A stretch of 64,000 nucleotides of DNA from Helicobacter ailurogastricus (lineage in GTDB: Bacteria; Campylobacterota; Campylobacteria; Campylobacterales; Helicobacteraceae). The notes below the pieces were generated by a model that worked only from the letters and a program-made list of their open reading frames with translations, ran no database searches and had not been told where the DNA came from. This document shows, in pieces, positions 41,328-50,906 of this stretch (positions within the stretch are counted from its first letter, which is position 1; each line of letters starts with the position of its first letter). Position numbers and translations under genes: made by a program. The stretch lies in contig NZ_CDMG01000002.1 in the NCBI RefSeq assembly GCF_001282945.1, forward strand, positions 1-64,000. The letters run 5' to 3'.

Positions 41328-41893
41328 AATAAATAGGCGTAAGACACGAGCCAATAATAAAAATCCATCGCAAGGGGTTTTGGACGGGTGGATTGGATTT
41401 GTCCAAAGGGGATTTTGATCCCCAGTTCCACCCTTTGCTTTTGCGCGATGGTGCCCCCAACGCCAATGTCGAGCACCCCGTTATAGCCCATAAAGGAGAG
41501 ATGATCGACAGAACTATGCAAGCTCATCGCGCTTTGGAAGTAGCCAAAGCCCAAACCCACAAAAGTGCCAAAATTAAACTTTTTTCTGCGGTAAAAGTCA
41601 TTCACCATGTCCATGTGTATGTTAAAAAACGAATACACATCGGTGTTAAAGGCGGTGGGTTTTAGGGTCTGAATGTAGTCCATTTGCCCGCGCAAGGACA
41701 CGAAGCGATTCAGATTGTACTGATAACCCGCCTTAAGCCCCCACAAAAAGGCGTTGTTGTAGGGCTGTTTAACGACATTAAAAGTGGAAAAGCCCGTGGT
41801 AACCCCAATAAAAATTTGACTCTTGGGCAACGCCTGCTGTTGCCCTAAAGCAAAACTCACCAGCCCTAAAACCCCTAAAGCCCATTTTTTCAT
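41324..41893 (-). CDS. Small outer-membrane beta-barrel protein
   Basis: 189 residues. A signal peptide (ALGVLGLVSFALGQQ) is followed by alternating amphipathic strands (FIGVTTGFSTFN, FLWGLKAGYQYNL, FVGLGFGYFQSA, VLDIGVGGTIAQKQRVELGIKIPF) ending with the aromatic YYWLVSYAYLF typical of Helicobacter outer-membrane proteins. It overlaps the hefC stop by four bases, so it belongs to the hef operon. Its role, such as a porin partner or adhesin, is unknown. Confidence 0.82.
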   Translation of the reverse strand: MKKWALGVLGLVSFALGQQQALPKSQIFIGVTTGFSTFNVVKQPYNNAFLWGLKAGYQYNLNRFVSLRGQMDYIQTLKPTAFNTDVYSFFNIHMDMVNDFYRRKKFNFGTFVGLGFGYFQSAMSLHSSVDHLSFMGYNGVLDIGVGGTIAQKQRVELGIKIPFGQIQSTRPKPLAMDFYYWLVSYAYLF

Positions 41894-44800
41894 TTACTGC
41901 TCTGATAGAATTTTTTAAGCTTGTCATCAAGGGGGGCGAGCAAGCGATAAAAAATCGGCACGACCAACAAACTCAACGCCATTGAAACCATTAACCCCCC
42001 ACTCATGGCAATGCCGATGGGCGATTTCATCGCCGAGCCCTGCCCCACGGCGATGGCTAAGGGCAACATGCCACACACCATCGCAATGGTCGTCATTAAA
42101 ATGGGGCGCAGGCGCGATTCGCCCGCTAGTACGATGGCCTCTTCGATGTCGTGCCCTTCTTTACGCCTGTCGTTGGCGATGTCGATGATGAGCGTGGCGT
42201 TCTTACCCACCATGCCGATGAGCAAAATGAGCCCCATTAAAGAGAACAAGCTCATGGATTGGTGCACCATCCCCAGAGCAAAGAACGCCCCGGAGAAGCT
42301 TAAGGGCATGGTCACCATGATGATCAAAGGCTCTAAGAGCGACTCGTAAAGGGCGGCTAGGATCATGTAAATGAGGATAAAGGCGGTCACGATCGCCACG
42401 CCAAAGGCTTGGTTGCTTTCTTTAAGTCGGTCCGACTCGCCTGTAAAGCGGAAAGCCGCCCCTTTGGCAAGCCACTGATCCTTGTGTTTTTCTACTTGGC
42501 TTAAAAGCTCGCCCAAACTTGCTCCCTTAGCTGGACGCGCTAAAACCGTTACGCTTCTTTGGCGGTTGTAACGGGTGATGTTGGAAGCCACTTTGCGCTC
42601 AACCACTTCGATCAAGCCGTCTAAAAACATCAACTTGCCGTCTTTGTTCTTGATCTGTAGGCGTTTGATGTCATCTATAGACATTTTTTTATCCGGTGGA
42701 ACGCGAATGATGATGTCGTATTCTTTGCCAGCTTCCTTAAAGTAGCTCACCCGATTCTCCCCAGAAAAGGCGTTGCTCACCACATTGGCGATGTCCTGTG
42801 CTGTAACCCCGTATTTTACTGTGGCTGCCCTTAAAATGCGTAGTTGGTACTGCGTTTGGTAGTCGGAGGTGTTGGTGTGGTAGCCCGCAACTTTGCCCTT
42901 CATCTCAGGGCTCTCAAGCAAGAAGTGTCGCAGCTTCGCCACGCTCTCATCCACGAGCTTTTGCGTGGGGGCATAGACGAACACCTGAAACGCCGAGCTG
43001 TCCCCCCCACCCACTAAAGGCACTTCGGCGAGGTTGATGGATTGCAGGTCCTTAGCTTCGGGGATGGCTCTTAGTTTTTGGCGCATCTCTTCCATGATGA
43101 CAAATTGGTTCTTTTTATGGTCTTCTTTCAGCTTGACATAAAATTTGCCCTTAAAAGTGCTTTGGATATTGCCATAACCCACTTGCATGGAGTCAAATTC
43201 CACATCGGGGTCTTTGTCAATCACAGCCTGTAAGGCCTTCATTTTGGCGAGCATCGCTTTCAAGCTGATGTCGGTTTGCGCCTTGACATAGACATAGAAC
43301 TTGCCCCGATCTTCTTTGAGCAAAAACTCCATCCCCAGCTTGCCAGCCACATGCAAAGAGGCGGCAAAAATGCCCGCCACCACCAGCCCCACGAGCAGTT
43401 TATGGTTTAAAAGCCAGCCGAGCAATTTAGCGTAAGATTTCTCCATTTTTTGAAAAAAGGGCTCGGTGCGCTTGTAAAGGGCGGATTGCTCGGGGGATAC
43501 GATGAGCGAGCTAAGCATAGGGACCACCGTAACGACCACAAAATAAGAGATCGTGATGGCAAGGGCAACGGTGATCCCAAAGCTTTGAAACCACCGCCCC
43601 ACCACCCCGCTCATGTTGCCCACGGGGATAAACACAGACAAGAGCATGGCAGAAATGGCGATGATCGCAAAGGCGATTTCGTGCACGCCCTCGTAACTGG
43701 CCGTTCTTTTGTCCATCCCGGCTTCTAGTTTTTTGTGGATGTTCTCGATCACCACGATCGCATCGTCAATGATGATCCCAATGGAGAGCGTGAGCGCCAC
43801 CATGGTCATCATGTTTAAAGAAAAGCCAATCCACTTAATGAGCGCAAAAGTCCCCATGATGGAGATGGGGATGCTCATCGCCGACACAAAGGTGATGGAG
43901 AAACTGCGTAAAAACACAAAGACGACCGACACCGCCAAAATCCCCCCCAAGATCAAGTCAAAACGCACATCTTTAATGGAGTGGCGGGTGTAGTCTGTGG
44001 TGTCTAAAAAGGGGCGCAACTCATAGCCCGGGCTCACGGCGCGCATGGCATCTAATTCCTTATAGATCGCGTCCACAATTTTGATCTCATTAGCCCCGGC
44101 GATCTTTTGCACTTCTAAAACGATGCCCTGATCGTGCCCATAGCTGGCATAAGTGATGTCTGGGTCGATGCCCTTTTCAATCGTGGCAATGTCTCTTAGG
44201 CGGACATGGTTACCGATTTGGATGTCGCCCAGCTCTTTAAGCGTGTAGCTGTTGCCGTCCACCAAGATCGCATAGTTTTTCTTAGGGCTGATGATCTTGC
44301 CCCCGTCCATTTCAAGGTTTTGGGTTTTAAGGGTGTTGTAAAGGTCGTTGTAGGTGAGGCCGTATTTATTCATCAAGCTTGGGTCGGCGTAAATGCGGAT
44401 TTGCTTTTCTTCATAGCCCTGCAGCTGGACATTACCCACACCCTCCACCTTTTGCAGCATGGGCTTAATGATGTTTTTGGCGTGGTCGTTTAATTCCGCT
44501 GGGGTTTTGGTTTTGCTGGTAAGAAAGATGGAGAGGATCGCCTGCCCGCTGGTATCCACCTTGTCGATGGAGGGGCGGCGGATGTTGGGGTCGTTAAAGC
44601 TCACCGAAGACACCTTATTGATGATGTCGTTTAAAGCGGTCATGATGGGCTTTTCAAGCACAAACTCCACCACCACAATGCTGACATTGCGTGCGCTGTT
44701 GGAGGTTACTTTTTTGATCCCATCCACACTCATCACGGCTTCTTCGATCTTGTCCGTAACCTTGCTCTCTACAATGTCCGCACTGGCTCCCGGGTAGCTG

Positions 44801-44940
44801 GTTTTGACCACAATAATGGGAAAGTCAATGTTAGGAAAAAGCGCCACGCTGATTTTTTTCAGCGCCATCATCCCAAAGAAAACGATCATGCACGCAAACA
44901 TTAAAGTCGTGATGGGCCTTTGGATCGCAAACTTATACAC
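41890..44940 (-). CDS. hefC: RND efflux pump inner-membrane transporter HefC
   Basis: Proton-driven drug/bile-salt exporter. 1016 residues, twelve membrane segments, two large periplasmic loops. The N-terminus (QRPITTLMFACMIVFFGMMA) and the proton-relay aspartates in TM4 (GIIIDDAIVVIENI) are clear, as is the GLILLIGMVGKNATLIID segment in the second half. It is the hydrophobe-amphiphile type. It lies in the order hefA-hefB-hefC-barrel, nine bases downstream of hefB. Confidence 0.95.
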   Translation of the reverse strand: MYKFAIQRPITTLMFACMIVFFGMMALKKISVALFPNIDFPIIVVKTSYPGASADIVESKVTDKIEEAVMSVDGIKKVTSNSARNVSIVVVEFVLEKPIMTALNDIINKVSSVSFNDPNIRRPSIDKVDTSGQAILSIFLTSKTKTPAELNDHAKNIIKPMLQKVEGVGNVQLQGYEEKQIRIYADPSLMNKYGLTYNDLYNTLKTQNLEMDGGKIISPKKNYAILVDGNSYTLKELGDIQIGNHVRLRDIATIEKGIDPDITYASYGHDQGIVLEVQKIAGANEIKIVDAIYKELDAMRAVSPGYELRPFLDTTDYTRHSIKDVRFDLILGGILAVSVVFVFLRSFSITFVSAMSIPISIMGTFALIKWIGFSLNMMTMVALTLSIGIIIDDAIVVIENIHKKLEAGMDKRTASYEGVHEIAFAIIAISAMLLSVFIPVGNMSGVVGRWFQSFGITVALAITISYFVVVTVVPMLSSLIVSPEQSALYKRTEPFFQKMEKSYAKLLGWLLNHKLLVGLVVAGIFAASLHVAGKLGMEFLLKEDRGKFYVYVKAQTDISLKAMLAKMKALQAVIDKDPDVEFDSMQVGYGNIQSTFKGKFYVKLKEDHKKNQFVIMEEMRQKLRAIPEAKDLQSINLAEVPLVGGGDSSAFQVFVYAPTQKLVDESVAKLRHFLLESPEMKGKVAGYHTNTSDYQTQYQLRILRAATVKYGVTAQDIANVVSNAFSGENRVSYFKEAGKEYDIIIRVPPDKKMSIDDIKRLQIKNKDGKLMFLDGLIEVVERKVASNITRYNRQRSVTVLARPAKGASLGELLSQVEKHKDQWLAKGAAFRFTGESDRLKESNQAFGVAIVTAFILIYMILAALYESLLEPLIIMVTMPLSFSGAFFALGMVHQSMSLFSLMGLILLIGMVGKNATLIIDIANDRRKEGHDIEEAIVLAGESRLRPILMTTIAMVCGMLPLAIAVGQGSAMKSPIGIAMSGGLMVSMALSLLVVPIFYRLLAPLDDKLKKFYQSSK

Positions 44941-44949
44941 GAAAGCTCC

Positions 44950-45645
44950 CTACTGGATAAAGCCATCCCCGAATACACCGGGGACTAGAAGGCTATTAGC
45001 GGGCAGCAAGGCTTCTGCGCTCACCTTACGGGTGTTCTCATCAATGGTGGGGTAAATTTTGGTGATTTTGACTTTTTGTTTCTCAGGTTTGCCATCAATG
45101 CTGTAAACGAAGGTATCGCCTACTTTCACATCGGGTAGATATTTGGAGTCAAACTCGATCACCATTTTTCTTCCCTTACTCACGAGTCGAAATAAAATCG
45201 TGCTGTTCGCGCTCATCCCATCGCCCAGCTCAATATTCTTGCTGGCAATCACGCCATCAAAGGGGGCTTTTAAAATGGTTTTATCCACCACCGCCTGCGA
45301 GTAATTGCGGTCATACTCTAATTTTTTATAATCCGAGTAATATTTATCCAGCGTGTTTTTATCGATGGAGCGCCCGATTTTGCTATAACGCTCGTATTGC
45401 TTGCGCATGAAGTCGTATTGCTGGATGATGGAGTCTACCTGTGATTTTTTATCTCTATTGTAAAGGGTCAAAAGAACCTCTCCCTTTTTCACCTTGCTGC
45501 CCACATCTACATAAATCGCATCCACAATCCCGGCCGAGTCTAAAGTCAGATTCGCGTCTTGTAAAGCCTTGACATTAAAGATTGCATAGACTTCTTTAGC
45601 CCCCAGCCCCGCCACAAAGAGCAGGGCGCATAAAAGATGTTTCAT
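44950..45645 (-). CDS. hefB: RND efflux periplasmic adaptor HefB
   Basis: Membrane-fusion protein, 231 residues, short for its class but typical for HefB. A signal peptide (LLCALLFVAGLGAK), a lipoyl half-motif (AIYVDVGSKVKKGEVLLTLYN), a helical hairpin (about 75-125) and a second lipoyl half (KAPFDGVIASKNIELGDGM) followed by a beta barrel. It links HefC to the HefA channel. Confidence 0.93.
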   Translation of the reverse strand: MKHLLCALLFVAGLGAKEVYAIFNVKALQDANLTLDSAGIVDAIYVDVGSKVKKGEVLLTLYNRDKKSQVDSIIQQYDFMRKQYERYSKIGRSIDKNTLDKYYSDYKKLEYDRNYSQAVVDKTILKAPFDGVIASKNIELGDGMSANSTILFRLVSKGRKMVIEFDSKYLPDVKVGDTFVYSIDGKPEKQKVKITKIYPTIDENTRKVSAEALLPANSLLVPGVFGDGFIQ

Positions 45646-45654
45646 TGTTGTCCT

Positions 45655-47028
45655 TTAGCGTACATAATCTTGAATATGGTGTCCGCTGTAAAAAATGTAG
45701 TTGGCTTTTTGCATTTCGTAGTTGTTGAGCGATTGGTTATAGACCACTTCAGCGTCAAAGCGGGTTCTTAGGGCCCGTAAATAAGTGGTGAAATCCACTA
45801 AGTTAGCGGCGTATTTTCTCTTAATGCTCTCATAAGAGATGGTCGCTGACTTTAAGCTGGCTTCCGAGCTTTTGATTTTAGCCCGCGCCATGTCTAAAGA
45901 CTTGCGGTAAAGTTGCTCGTCTTTTTCTTGCTCCATTCTTTTATACATTAAGGTCTTTTCTTGGGAGAGTTGGTTTAGGCGCAAATACTGCTTTTGTAAA
46001 TTAATGCCTATGTCGTCTAAAATGTTTAAACCCACTGCGATCCCAAAGGTGTTTTGTTGATCGGGATAGAGGTTGCCAAAGCGGTTGTCTTTACCCATCG
46101 CGTAGGCGGGTTTTTGGATGTAGTATTGCCAGTCATCGTTGATATCCACCGTGGGGTAGAAGTTGAGTTGCTTATTTTGGTAGTGGATGGCTGTGATCTG
46201 CTCTCTTAACGCCCGAATGTCCGCGCGCTCTTTTAAAGACAGCGTGGGCGGAAGTATGGTCGTACGACGCAAAGAGGGGATTTTAGAGTTGGTCAAATAC
46301 TCCAAAGTCAAGCGGTTTTGCTCAATGGAAAATTGCATGTCCGTGATGTCGTTTTCACTAAGTGCCCCCTGGGCCTTTGCACTCTCTAAGTCATCAATCG
46401 TGGTCAAACCTTCGTTGTAAAGGTCGCGGATGCGCTTGATGTTGGAGCGTAGTTCAGCCAGCTTCTTTTGCAAAGCGACTAATTGCGCCATGTTGTTGAA
46501 GTACTGGTAATACTGCTGCACCACTTGCAAATAAATGTTTTGCTTGGTGTATTCCATGTTTGCGCTGTTGGAGCGGTAACTTGCCGCCTTTTCGCGCACA
46601 TTGTTGATGTCGCTAAAGCCATTAAAGAGGTTGAGCTTTAAATTGGTGTTGAGCAGTTGCATGTTGTAGTTGGGGTAAAAAGGCGTGTCCCTGTCCCGGC
46701 GATCGAAAGTGTAATTGCTCTTCATGCTGGGTAAAAACTTCGCCTTAGCGATGCTGTGGTTTTTGAGCGCCTGTGCCACTTGCAAACGGGCGGCTTGCAA
46801 AGAGTAGTTGTTGTCGGCGTTCCTAATCAAGTCGGCTAACCCGAGGGCGTGCCCTTGTGTGGTGTCTTGTTTGTCTTCAAGCCGCTCCAGCCGTTTTAAA
46901 CTCAGGCTAAAATCATCGTCAGCGGGGGCGGGGGCGTATTCTTGTAACTCTAAAGCCTGCAAACCCAAATTAAAAAAAATTGTTAAGCTGCCTAAAAAAA
47001 GTCGTTTCCTTTTTGATAAACGCATCAT
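45655..47028 (-). CDS. hefA: TolC-like outer-membrane channel HefA
   Basis: Trimeric export tunnel. I place the start at ATG 47028, where GGAG stands five bases upstream; that gives 457 residues. The frame is open to 47088, but those extra residues (RPWVQIPPRTP) are read through the tRNA-Arg gene and are an artefact. A signal sequence (KRLFLGSLTIFFNLGLQA) is followed by two outer-membrane-efflux repeats with long helices (e.g. YLQVVQQYYQYFNNMAQL and the VDFTTYLRALRTRFDAEV stretch). It closely resembles H. pylori HP0605 as I recall it. Confidence 0.95.
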   Translation of the reverse strand: MMRLSKRKRLFLGSLTIFFNLGLQALELQEYAPAPADDDFSLSLKRLERLEDKQDTTQGHALGLADLIRNADNNYSLQAARLQVAQALKNHSIAKAKFLPSMKSNYTFDRRDRDTPFYPNYNMQLLNTNLKLNLFNGFSDINNVREKAASYRSNSANMEYTKQNIYLQVVQQYYQYFNNMAQLVALQKKLAELRSNIKRIRDLYNEGLTTIDDLESAKAQGALSENDITDMQFSIEQNRLTLEYLTNSKIPSLRRTTILPPTLSLKERADIRALREQITAIHYQNKQLNFYPTVDINDDWQYYIQKPAYAMGKDNRFGNLYPDQQNTFGIAVGLNILDDIGINLQKQYLRLNQLSQEKTLMYKRMEQEKDEQLYRKSLDMARAKIKSSEASLKSATISYESIKRKYAANLVDFTTYLRALRTRFDAEVVYNQSLNNYEMQKANYIFYSGHHIQDYVR

Positions 47029-47052
47029 TGAACTCCAAAGCTTAAGAAAGCG

Positions 47053-47129
47053 TGGTGTCCTTGGCGGGATTTGAACCCACGGCCTCACGATTAGGAATCA
47101 TGCGCTCTATCCAACTGAGCTACAAGGAC
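47053..47129 (-). tRNA. tRNA-Arg (anticodon CCT)
   Basis: Minus strand: acceptor GTCCTTG pairs with CAAGGAC; the D arm is TAGCTCAGTTGGATAGAGC; the anticodon loop TTCCTAA gives CCT; the T arm is GTGGGTTCAAATCCCGC. Discriminator A and an encoded CCA (plus-strand TGG at 47053-47055) complete the 77-base gene. It lies between hup and hefA, 24 bases upstream of the hefA start. Confidence 0.97.
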
Positions 47130-47130
47130 A

Positions 47131-47182
47131 CAAAAAACCAAAAACCCGAAGAGTCTGAGTTGCGCAGCACAACTCATTTTAA
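47131..47182 (-). terminator. Probable terminator of hup
   Basis: On the minus strand the inverted repeat GAGTTG/CAACTC forms a hairpin just after hup. U-rich stretches GGGTTTTTGGTTTTTTGTG follow about ten bases later, before the tRNA-Arg. The gap between stem and T-run makes it imperfect. Confidence 0.4.
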
Positions 47183-47197
47183 GGATAAAGAATCAGT

Positions 47198-47518
47198 CTA
47201 TTTCTTTTTGCTGGATTTAGTGGTTTTGCCTTTGTTTTTTTCTTGCACCACCATATCCCTTAAAACCTTGCCGGGTTTAAACTTAGGCACCATTTTATCT
47301 TCTGTCGCGTAGGTTTTATCGCTGCCGGGCACTTTACCGCTTTTGCCTTTTTGCAACGCCACCTCAAATTTACCAAAGCCCACAAGCTCCACGCTTTCGT
47401 GCTTACCCAAAGCTTTTTGCACGGCTTTGACAAAACCATCTAGAGCAAACTCCGCATCTTTACGGCTCTCAAAGCCCCCCTCTTCCTTCATCAACTCGAC
47501 AAATTCCGCTTTTTTCAT
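47198..47518 (-). CDS. hup: DNA-binding protein HU
   Basis: Small histone-like DNA-bending protein, 106 residues from ATG 47518 (AAGGGTG upstream). The frame is open to 47557, but those extra codons precede the ribosome binding site. The HU core is clear: KKAEFVELMKEEGG at the start, ESVELVGFGKFEV and the arm motif GKVPGSDKTYATEDK. A lysine-rich tail of about 15 residues (KNKGKTTKSSKKK) extends past the usual end and might add DNA contacts. Confidence 0.95.
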   Translation of the reverse strand: MKKAEFVELMKEEGGFESRKDAEFALDGFVKAVQKALGKHESVELVGFGKFEVALQKGKSGKVPGSDKTYATEDKMVPKFKPGKVLRDMVVQEKNKGKTTKSSKKK

Positions 47519-47566
47519 AAGGCACCCTTTCCAAATTTTGCTCCAAATGTGGCGCATAAGGCGGTC

Positions 47567-47572
47567 ATTATA
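47567..47572 (-). promoter_or_regulatory. -10 box of hup
   Basis: Minus strand GTAGTATAATG contains TATAAT 49 bases upstream of the hup ATG; a TTGATT stands upstream as a weak -35. Confidence 0.55.
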
Positions 47573-47668
47573 CTACAAAATCAACAATCTGTGCCCTATT
47601 TTTGCATTTAAATTTGCAAATAATTCCCATTTTATGCCCTCTTAAGAGCCTTGCAAGCTAGCTACTTG

Positions 47669-47674
47669 TATGAT
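47669..47674 (+). promoter_or_regulatory. -10 box of gap
   Basis: TATGAT, 28 bases before the GTG start of gap. There is no clear -35. Confidence 0.4.
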
Positions 47675-47701
47675 AAGCCCTCATTCTAAAATCAAGGGGT
47701 T

Positions 47702-48691
47702 GTGTTGCGTGTCGCTGTGAATGGAGCCGGGCGGATCGGGCTGTGTGCGTGCCGTGTTGTGGGGGCAAGAAAAGATTTAGAATTGGTAGCCATCAACGCC
47801 ACTTATGGGATTGAAGCCCTAGCGCACCTCTTGCGCTATGACTCTTTACATAAGCACGATTTACCCATTGAAATTTTAGACCAAGAACATTTACGCATCG
47901 GACATAGCCCAAGAGTTAAAGTTCTTAGCGAGCGCGACCCTGTTAAGTTGGATTTGAGCCCCGCGCAGGTGGTGTTAGAATGCACGGGCAAGTTTAACGA
48001 GGCGAGTCTAGCCAAAGCGCACATAAAGGGGAGCGTGCAAAAGGTGGTGATCTCGGCTCCGGCTAAAAACACCCCGACTTTTGTCTATGGAGTCAATCAC
48101 GCTAGCTACAAGGGCGAGGCGGTGATCTCCAACGCCTCTTGCACCACCAACGCCCTAGCCCCGCTTTTAAAGGTGCTCGATGAAAACTTTGGTGTGCAAC
48201 ACGCTTTAATGACAACGATTCACAGCTACACCAATGATCAAAATCTTTTAGACTCTAAGCATAAGGACTTGCGCCGTGCCCGCGCGGCTGCCCTCAACAT
48301 CATCCCCACAAGCACAGGGGTGAATAAAGCCATTGCTTTAGTTTTGCCCCACTTAGCGCATAAAATCACAGGTTTAGCCCTAAGAGTGCCCACCCCCGAT
48401 GTGAGTTTAGTGGATTTGAGTTTTGAGACCGCAAGGCCTTTGAGCCTAGAAGCCTTGCACGCCAACATAAAGCACGCCAGCCAAACAGAGTTAAGGGGAA
48501 TTTTAGGCATCGACCAAGAAAAACGGGTGTCTAGCGATTTTATTGGATCGCCCTTTAGTGCCATTTACATTGAAGATCAAAGCTTGGTTTTAGACCAACA
48601 CCACGCCAAAGTTTTAGCGTGGTATGACAACGAGATGGGTTATAGCCACCGCTTGGTGGATATGGCCGCTTACATTTGCCAAAAGGATTAA
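47702..48691 (+). CDS. gap: Glyceraldehyde-3-phosphate dehydrogenase
   Basis: Type I enzyme of glycolysis/gluconeogenesis. 329 residues. NAD(P) loop VNGAGRIG at 6-13 and catalytic Cys147 in [13 protein letters not shown] are clear, as is [11 protein letters not shown] near the end. The residue after the second strand, normally an Asp that selects NAD+ (IND), is Ala in INATYG, so NADP+ use is possible. The start is GTG. pgk follows two bases later, as in H. pylori. Confidence 0.95.
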   Translation: MLRVAVNGAGRIGLCACRVVGARKDLELVAINATYGIEALAHLLRYDSLHKHDLPIEILDQEHLRIGHSPRVKVLSERDPVKLDLSPAQVVLECTGKFNEASLAKAHIKGSVQKVVISAPAKNTPTFVYGVNHASYKGEAVISNASCTTNALAPLLKVLDENFGVQHALMTTIHSYTNDQNLLDSKHKDLRRARAAALNIIPTSTGVNKAIALVLPHLAHKITGLALRVPTPDVSLVDLSFETARPLSLEALHANIKHASQTELRGILGIDQEKRVSSDFIGSPFSAIYIEDQSLVLDQHHAKVLAWYDNEMGYSHRLVDMAAYICQKD

Positions 48692-48692
48692 C

Positions 48693-49913
48693 ATGCTAGC
48701 AGGGATCAAGCGCATGCAAGAAGTCGTAGGGATTCAAGACATCAGCGTAGAGAATAAACGGGTTTTGATCCGTGTGGATTTTAATGTCCCCCTTGATAAA
48801 GACTTTAACATCACCGAAGACACGCGCATGCGCGAGAGCATCCCCACGATCAATTATTGCATCGACAATGGGGCTAAGTCTGTGGTCTTGGTGGGGCATT
48901 TGGGCCGTCCCCAACCCCAAATAGAAGGGCAAAGAGAAGAGAAACACTCGTTTAGGCATTTATTAAAAAGGCTAGAGAGGCTGTTGAATAAAGAAGTGTT
49001 GTTTGCCAGCTCCCCGCAAATGGCTAAGGATTTGCAAGAGAGCCAGGAAAACCCTATCATCTTGGTGGAGAATTTGCGCTTTTACAAGGGCGAAAAAGAG
49101 AACAACCCCGAGTTTGCCAAATGTTTAGCCGACTTGTGCGATGTGTATGTCAATGACGCTTTTGGCACGAGTCATAGAAAGCACGCCAGCACCTATGGCA
49201 TCGCCGCCTATGTCCCCGTGAAAGTCGCTGGCTTTTTGCTTAAAAAAGAGATCAACTCTTTTGCTAAGGCACTGGCTAGCCCCTTGCGCCCTGTGTTGTT
49301 GGTCGTGGGCGGGTCTAAGGTGAGCTCGAAGCTCACTTTACTTAGCAACATTTTAGAGCGGGTGGATAAGGTCATCATCGGGGGGGCGATGAGCAACACT
49401 TTTTTAAAGGCTTTGGGCTATAACATGCAAGCCTCCTTAGTCGAAGAGGACTTGATCCAAGACGCTTTAGAAATTCTTAATAAAGCTAAACAAAAGGGCG
49501 TGCATGTGTATTTGCCCGTAGATGTGGTGAGCAGCCCGCATTTAGAGCACACCGATCAAGTCCAAATCACCCCCGCCCAAGACATCCCGCTAAATTACAT
49601 GGCGGTGGATATTGGCCCTGCCACTTCTAAGCTCTTTTCTTTGGTGATCCAAAGCAGCCAAACGATCATTTGGAACGGGCCGCTTGGGGTGTATGAAGTG
49701 CCTTTATTTAGCCGTGGCTCTAGCCAAATCGCACACAGCATTTCTAACACCTATGCCTTTTCGCTCATCGGCGGGGGGGACACCATCGATGTTTTGACAA
49801 GGGCGGGCTATAAGGATAGTGTCAGCTTCATTTCTACGGGCGGGGGGGCGAGCTTGGAGCTTTTGGAGGGCAAAATTCTAGTCGCTTTTGAAGTCTTGGA
49901 TCGCCGCCCATGA
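48693..49913 (+). CDS. pgk: Phosphoglycerate kinase
   Basis: Makes ATP from 1,3-bisphosphoglycerate. 406 residues from ATG 48693, preceded by AAGGATTAAC; the frame is open 23 codons upstream into gap, which I take as not translated. The segments NKRVLIRVDFNVPLDKD and LVVGGSKVSSKL and the C-terminal IGGGDTIDVL are diagnostic. It follows gap directly and is followed by corA. Confidence 0.96.
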   Translation: MLAGIKRMQEVVGIQDISVENKRVLIRVDFNVPLDKDFNITEDTRMRESIPTINYCIDNGAKSVVLVGHLGRPQPQIEGQREEKHSFRHLLKRLERLLNKEVLFASSPQMAKDLQESQENPIILVENLRFYKGEKENNPEFAKCLADLCDVYVNDAFGTSHRKHASTYGIAAYVPVKVAGFLLKKEINSFAKALASPLRPVLLVVGGSKVSSKLTLLSNILERVDKVIIGGAMSNTFLKALGYNMQASLVEEDLIQDALEILNKAKQKGVHVYLPVDVVSSPHLEHTDQVQITPAQDIPLNYMAVDIGPATSKLFSLVIQSSQTIIWNGPLGVYEVPLFSRGSSQIAHSISNTYAFSLIGGGDTIDVLTRAGYKDSVSFISTGGGASLELLEGKILVAFEVLDRRP

Positions 49914-49952
49914 CAGCAAGCGAACCATGCCCATCGGGTTACAGGAGTGGGC

Positions 49953-50906
49953 ATGATCAATGTCTTTACAAAAAATGCTGAATTAGTCGAAGTCTTTTCC
50001 TTTAGCGATTTTGCAAATTTTCCCTTTGAAGAGAAAAACATTTTATGGTTTGAGCTCATCAACCCCACTTTTGCCGAACTCTATTGCATCGCCCAAAACT
50101 ACGATTTAAACCTCTATGAAGACCCCGAAAAAAGCGCGGTGGTGAAGTATTGGGAGAACAGTACCTCGATCACCATCAACACTTATTTTATTTACAAAGA
50201 CACCCCCCTAGCCTTCCACACAGAAGCCATCACTTACTTCATCGCCAACAACATTCTTTTCACCCTCTATTATGGAGATTTTCCCATTTTTAAGGAGGTG
50301 CAGGGGCGGGTGTTGGCTAGCCCTAAAAAATTCCATGACGGCTTTGACATTTTGGCAAAAATCTTGGAGCTTTACTTTGAGAAGGGGGCGGATTGTTTAG
50401 AAGAGGTGAATCGTGAAACCAGTGTGCTTAGAAAGCAAATTGTCTTTGACTTGGAAGCCTGCACGCACGAAGAAATCTTAATCTCTCTGTCGTTCTTGCA
50501 AGAGTTTAATATGGAGCTTAGAGACTCCCTATTTGATAAAAGACGGATCATCACGGCCTTGCTTAAAAGCAATAAAGTGGATAACGAAACCAAGAAAGAT
50601 TTTAACATCATCATCAAGGATTTTAGTTCGCTAGTGGAGTTTAGCACGGCCAACCTCAATGCCCTAGACAACATCCAAAACCTCTTCACCTCTCAGGTCA
50701 ATGTGGAGCAAAATAAAATCATCAAGCTTTTCACCGTGGCAAACTTGGCGATGATGCCCCCCACTTTGATTGGCACCATTTATGGCATGAACTTTGAAGT
50801 GATGCCAGAACTGAGATGGGAATTTGGCTATCCGATGGCGGTGGTGGCAATGATCGTTTCTACGATCTTGCCTATTATTTACTTTAAAAAGAAAGGTTGG
50901 CTCTAA
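49953..50906 (+). CDS. corA: CorA-family magnesium transporter
   Basis: Pentameric Mg2+/Co2+ channel. About 317 residues from ATG 49953 with AGGAG five bases ahead; a GTG two codons earlier overlaps that site and is less likely. A large cytoplasmic N-terminal domain is followed by two membrane helices; the signature YGMNFE ends the first and PMAVVAMIVSTILPIIYF is the second. Its 3' end overlaps the convergent PepSY-like gene. Confidence 0.94.
   Translation: MINVFTKNAELVEVFSFSDFANFPFEEKNILWFELINPTFAELYCIAQNYDLNLYEDPEKSAVVKYWENSTSITINTYFIYKDTPLAFHTEAITYFIANNILFTLYYGDFPIFKEVQGRVLASPKKFHDGFDILAKILELYFEKGADCLEEVNRETSVLRKQIVFDLEACTHEEILISLSFLQEFNMELRDSLFDKRRIITALLKSNKVDNETKKDFNIIIKDFSSLVEFSTANLNALDNIQNLFTSQVNVEQNKIIKLFTVANLAMMPPTLIGTIYGMNFEVMPELRWEFGYPMAVVAMIVSTILPIIYFKKKGWL

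Noticed and set aside
47029-47088. Extended start of hefA through the tRNA-Arg gene
   Set aside because: The RPWVQIPPRTP peptide is a translation of tRNA sequence; ATG 47028 with GGAG upstream starts a normal signal peptide.
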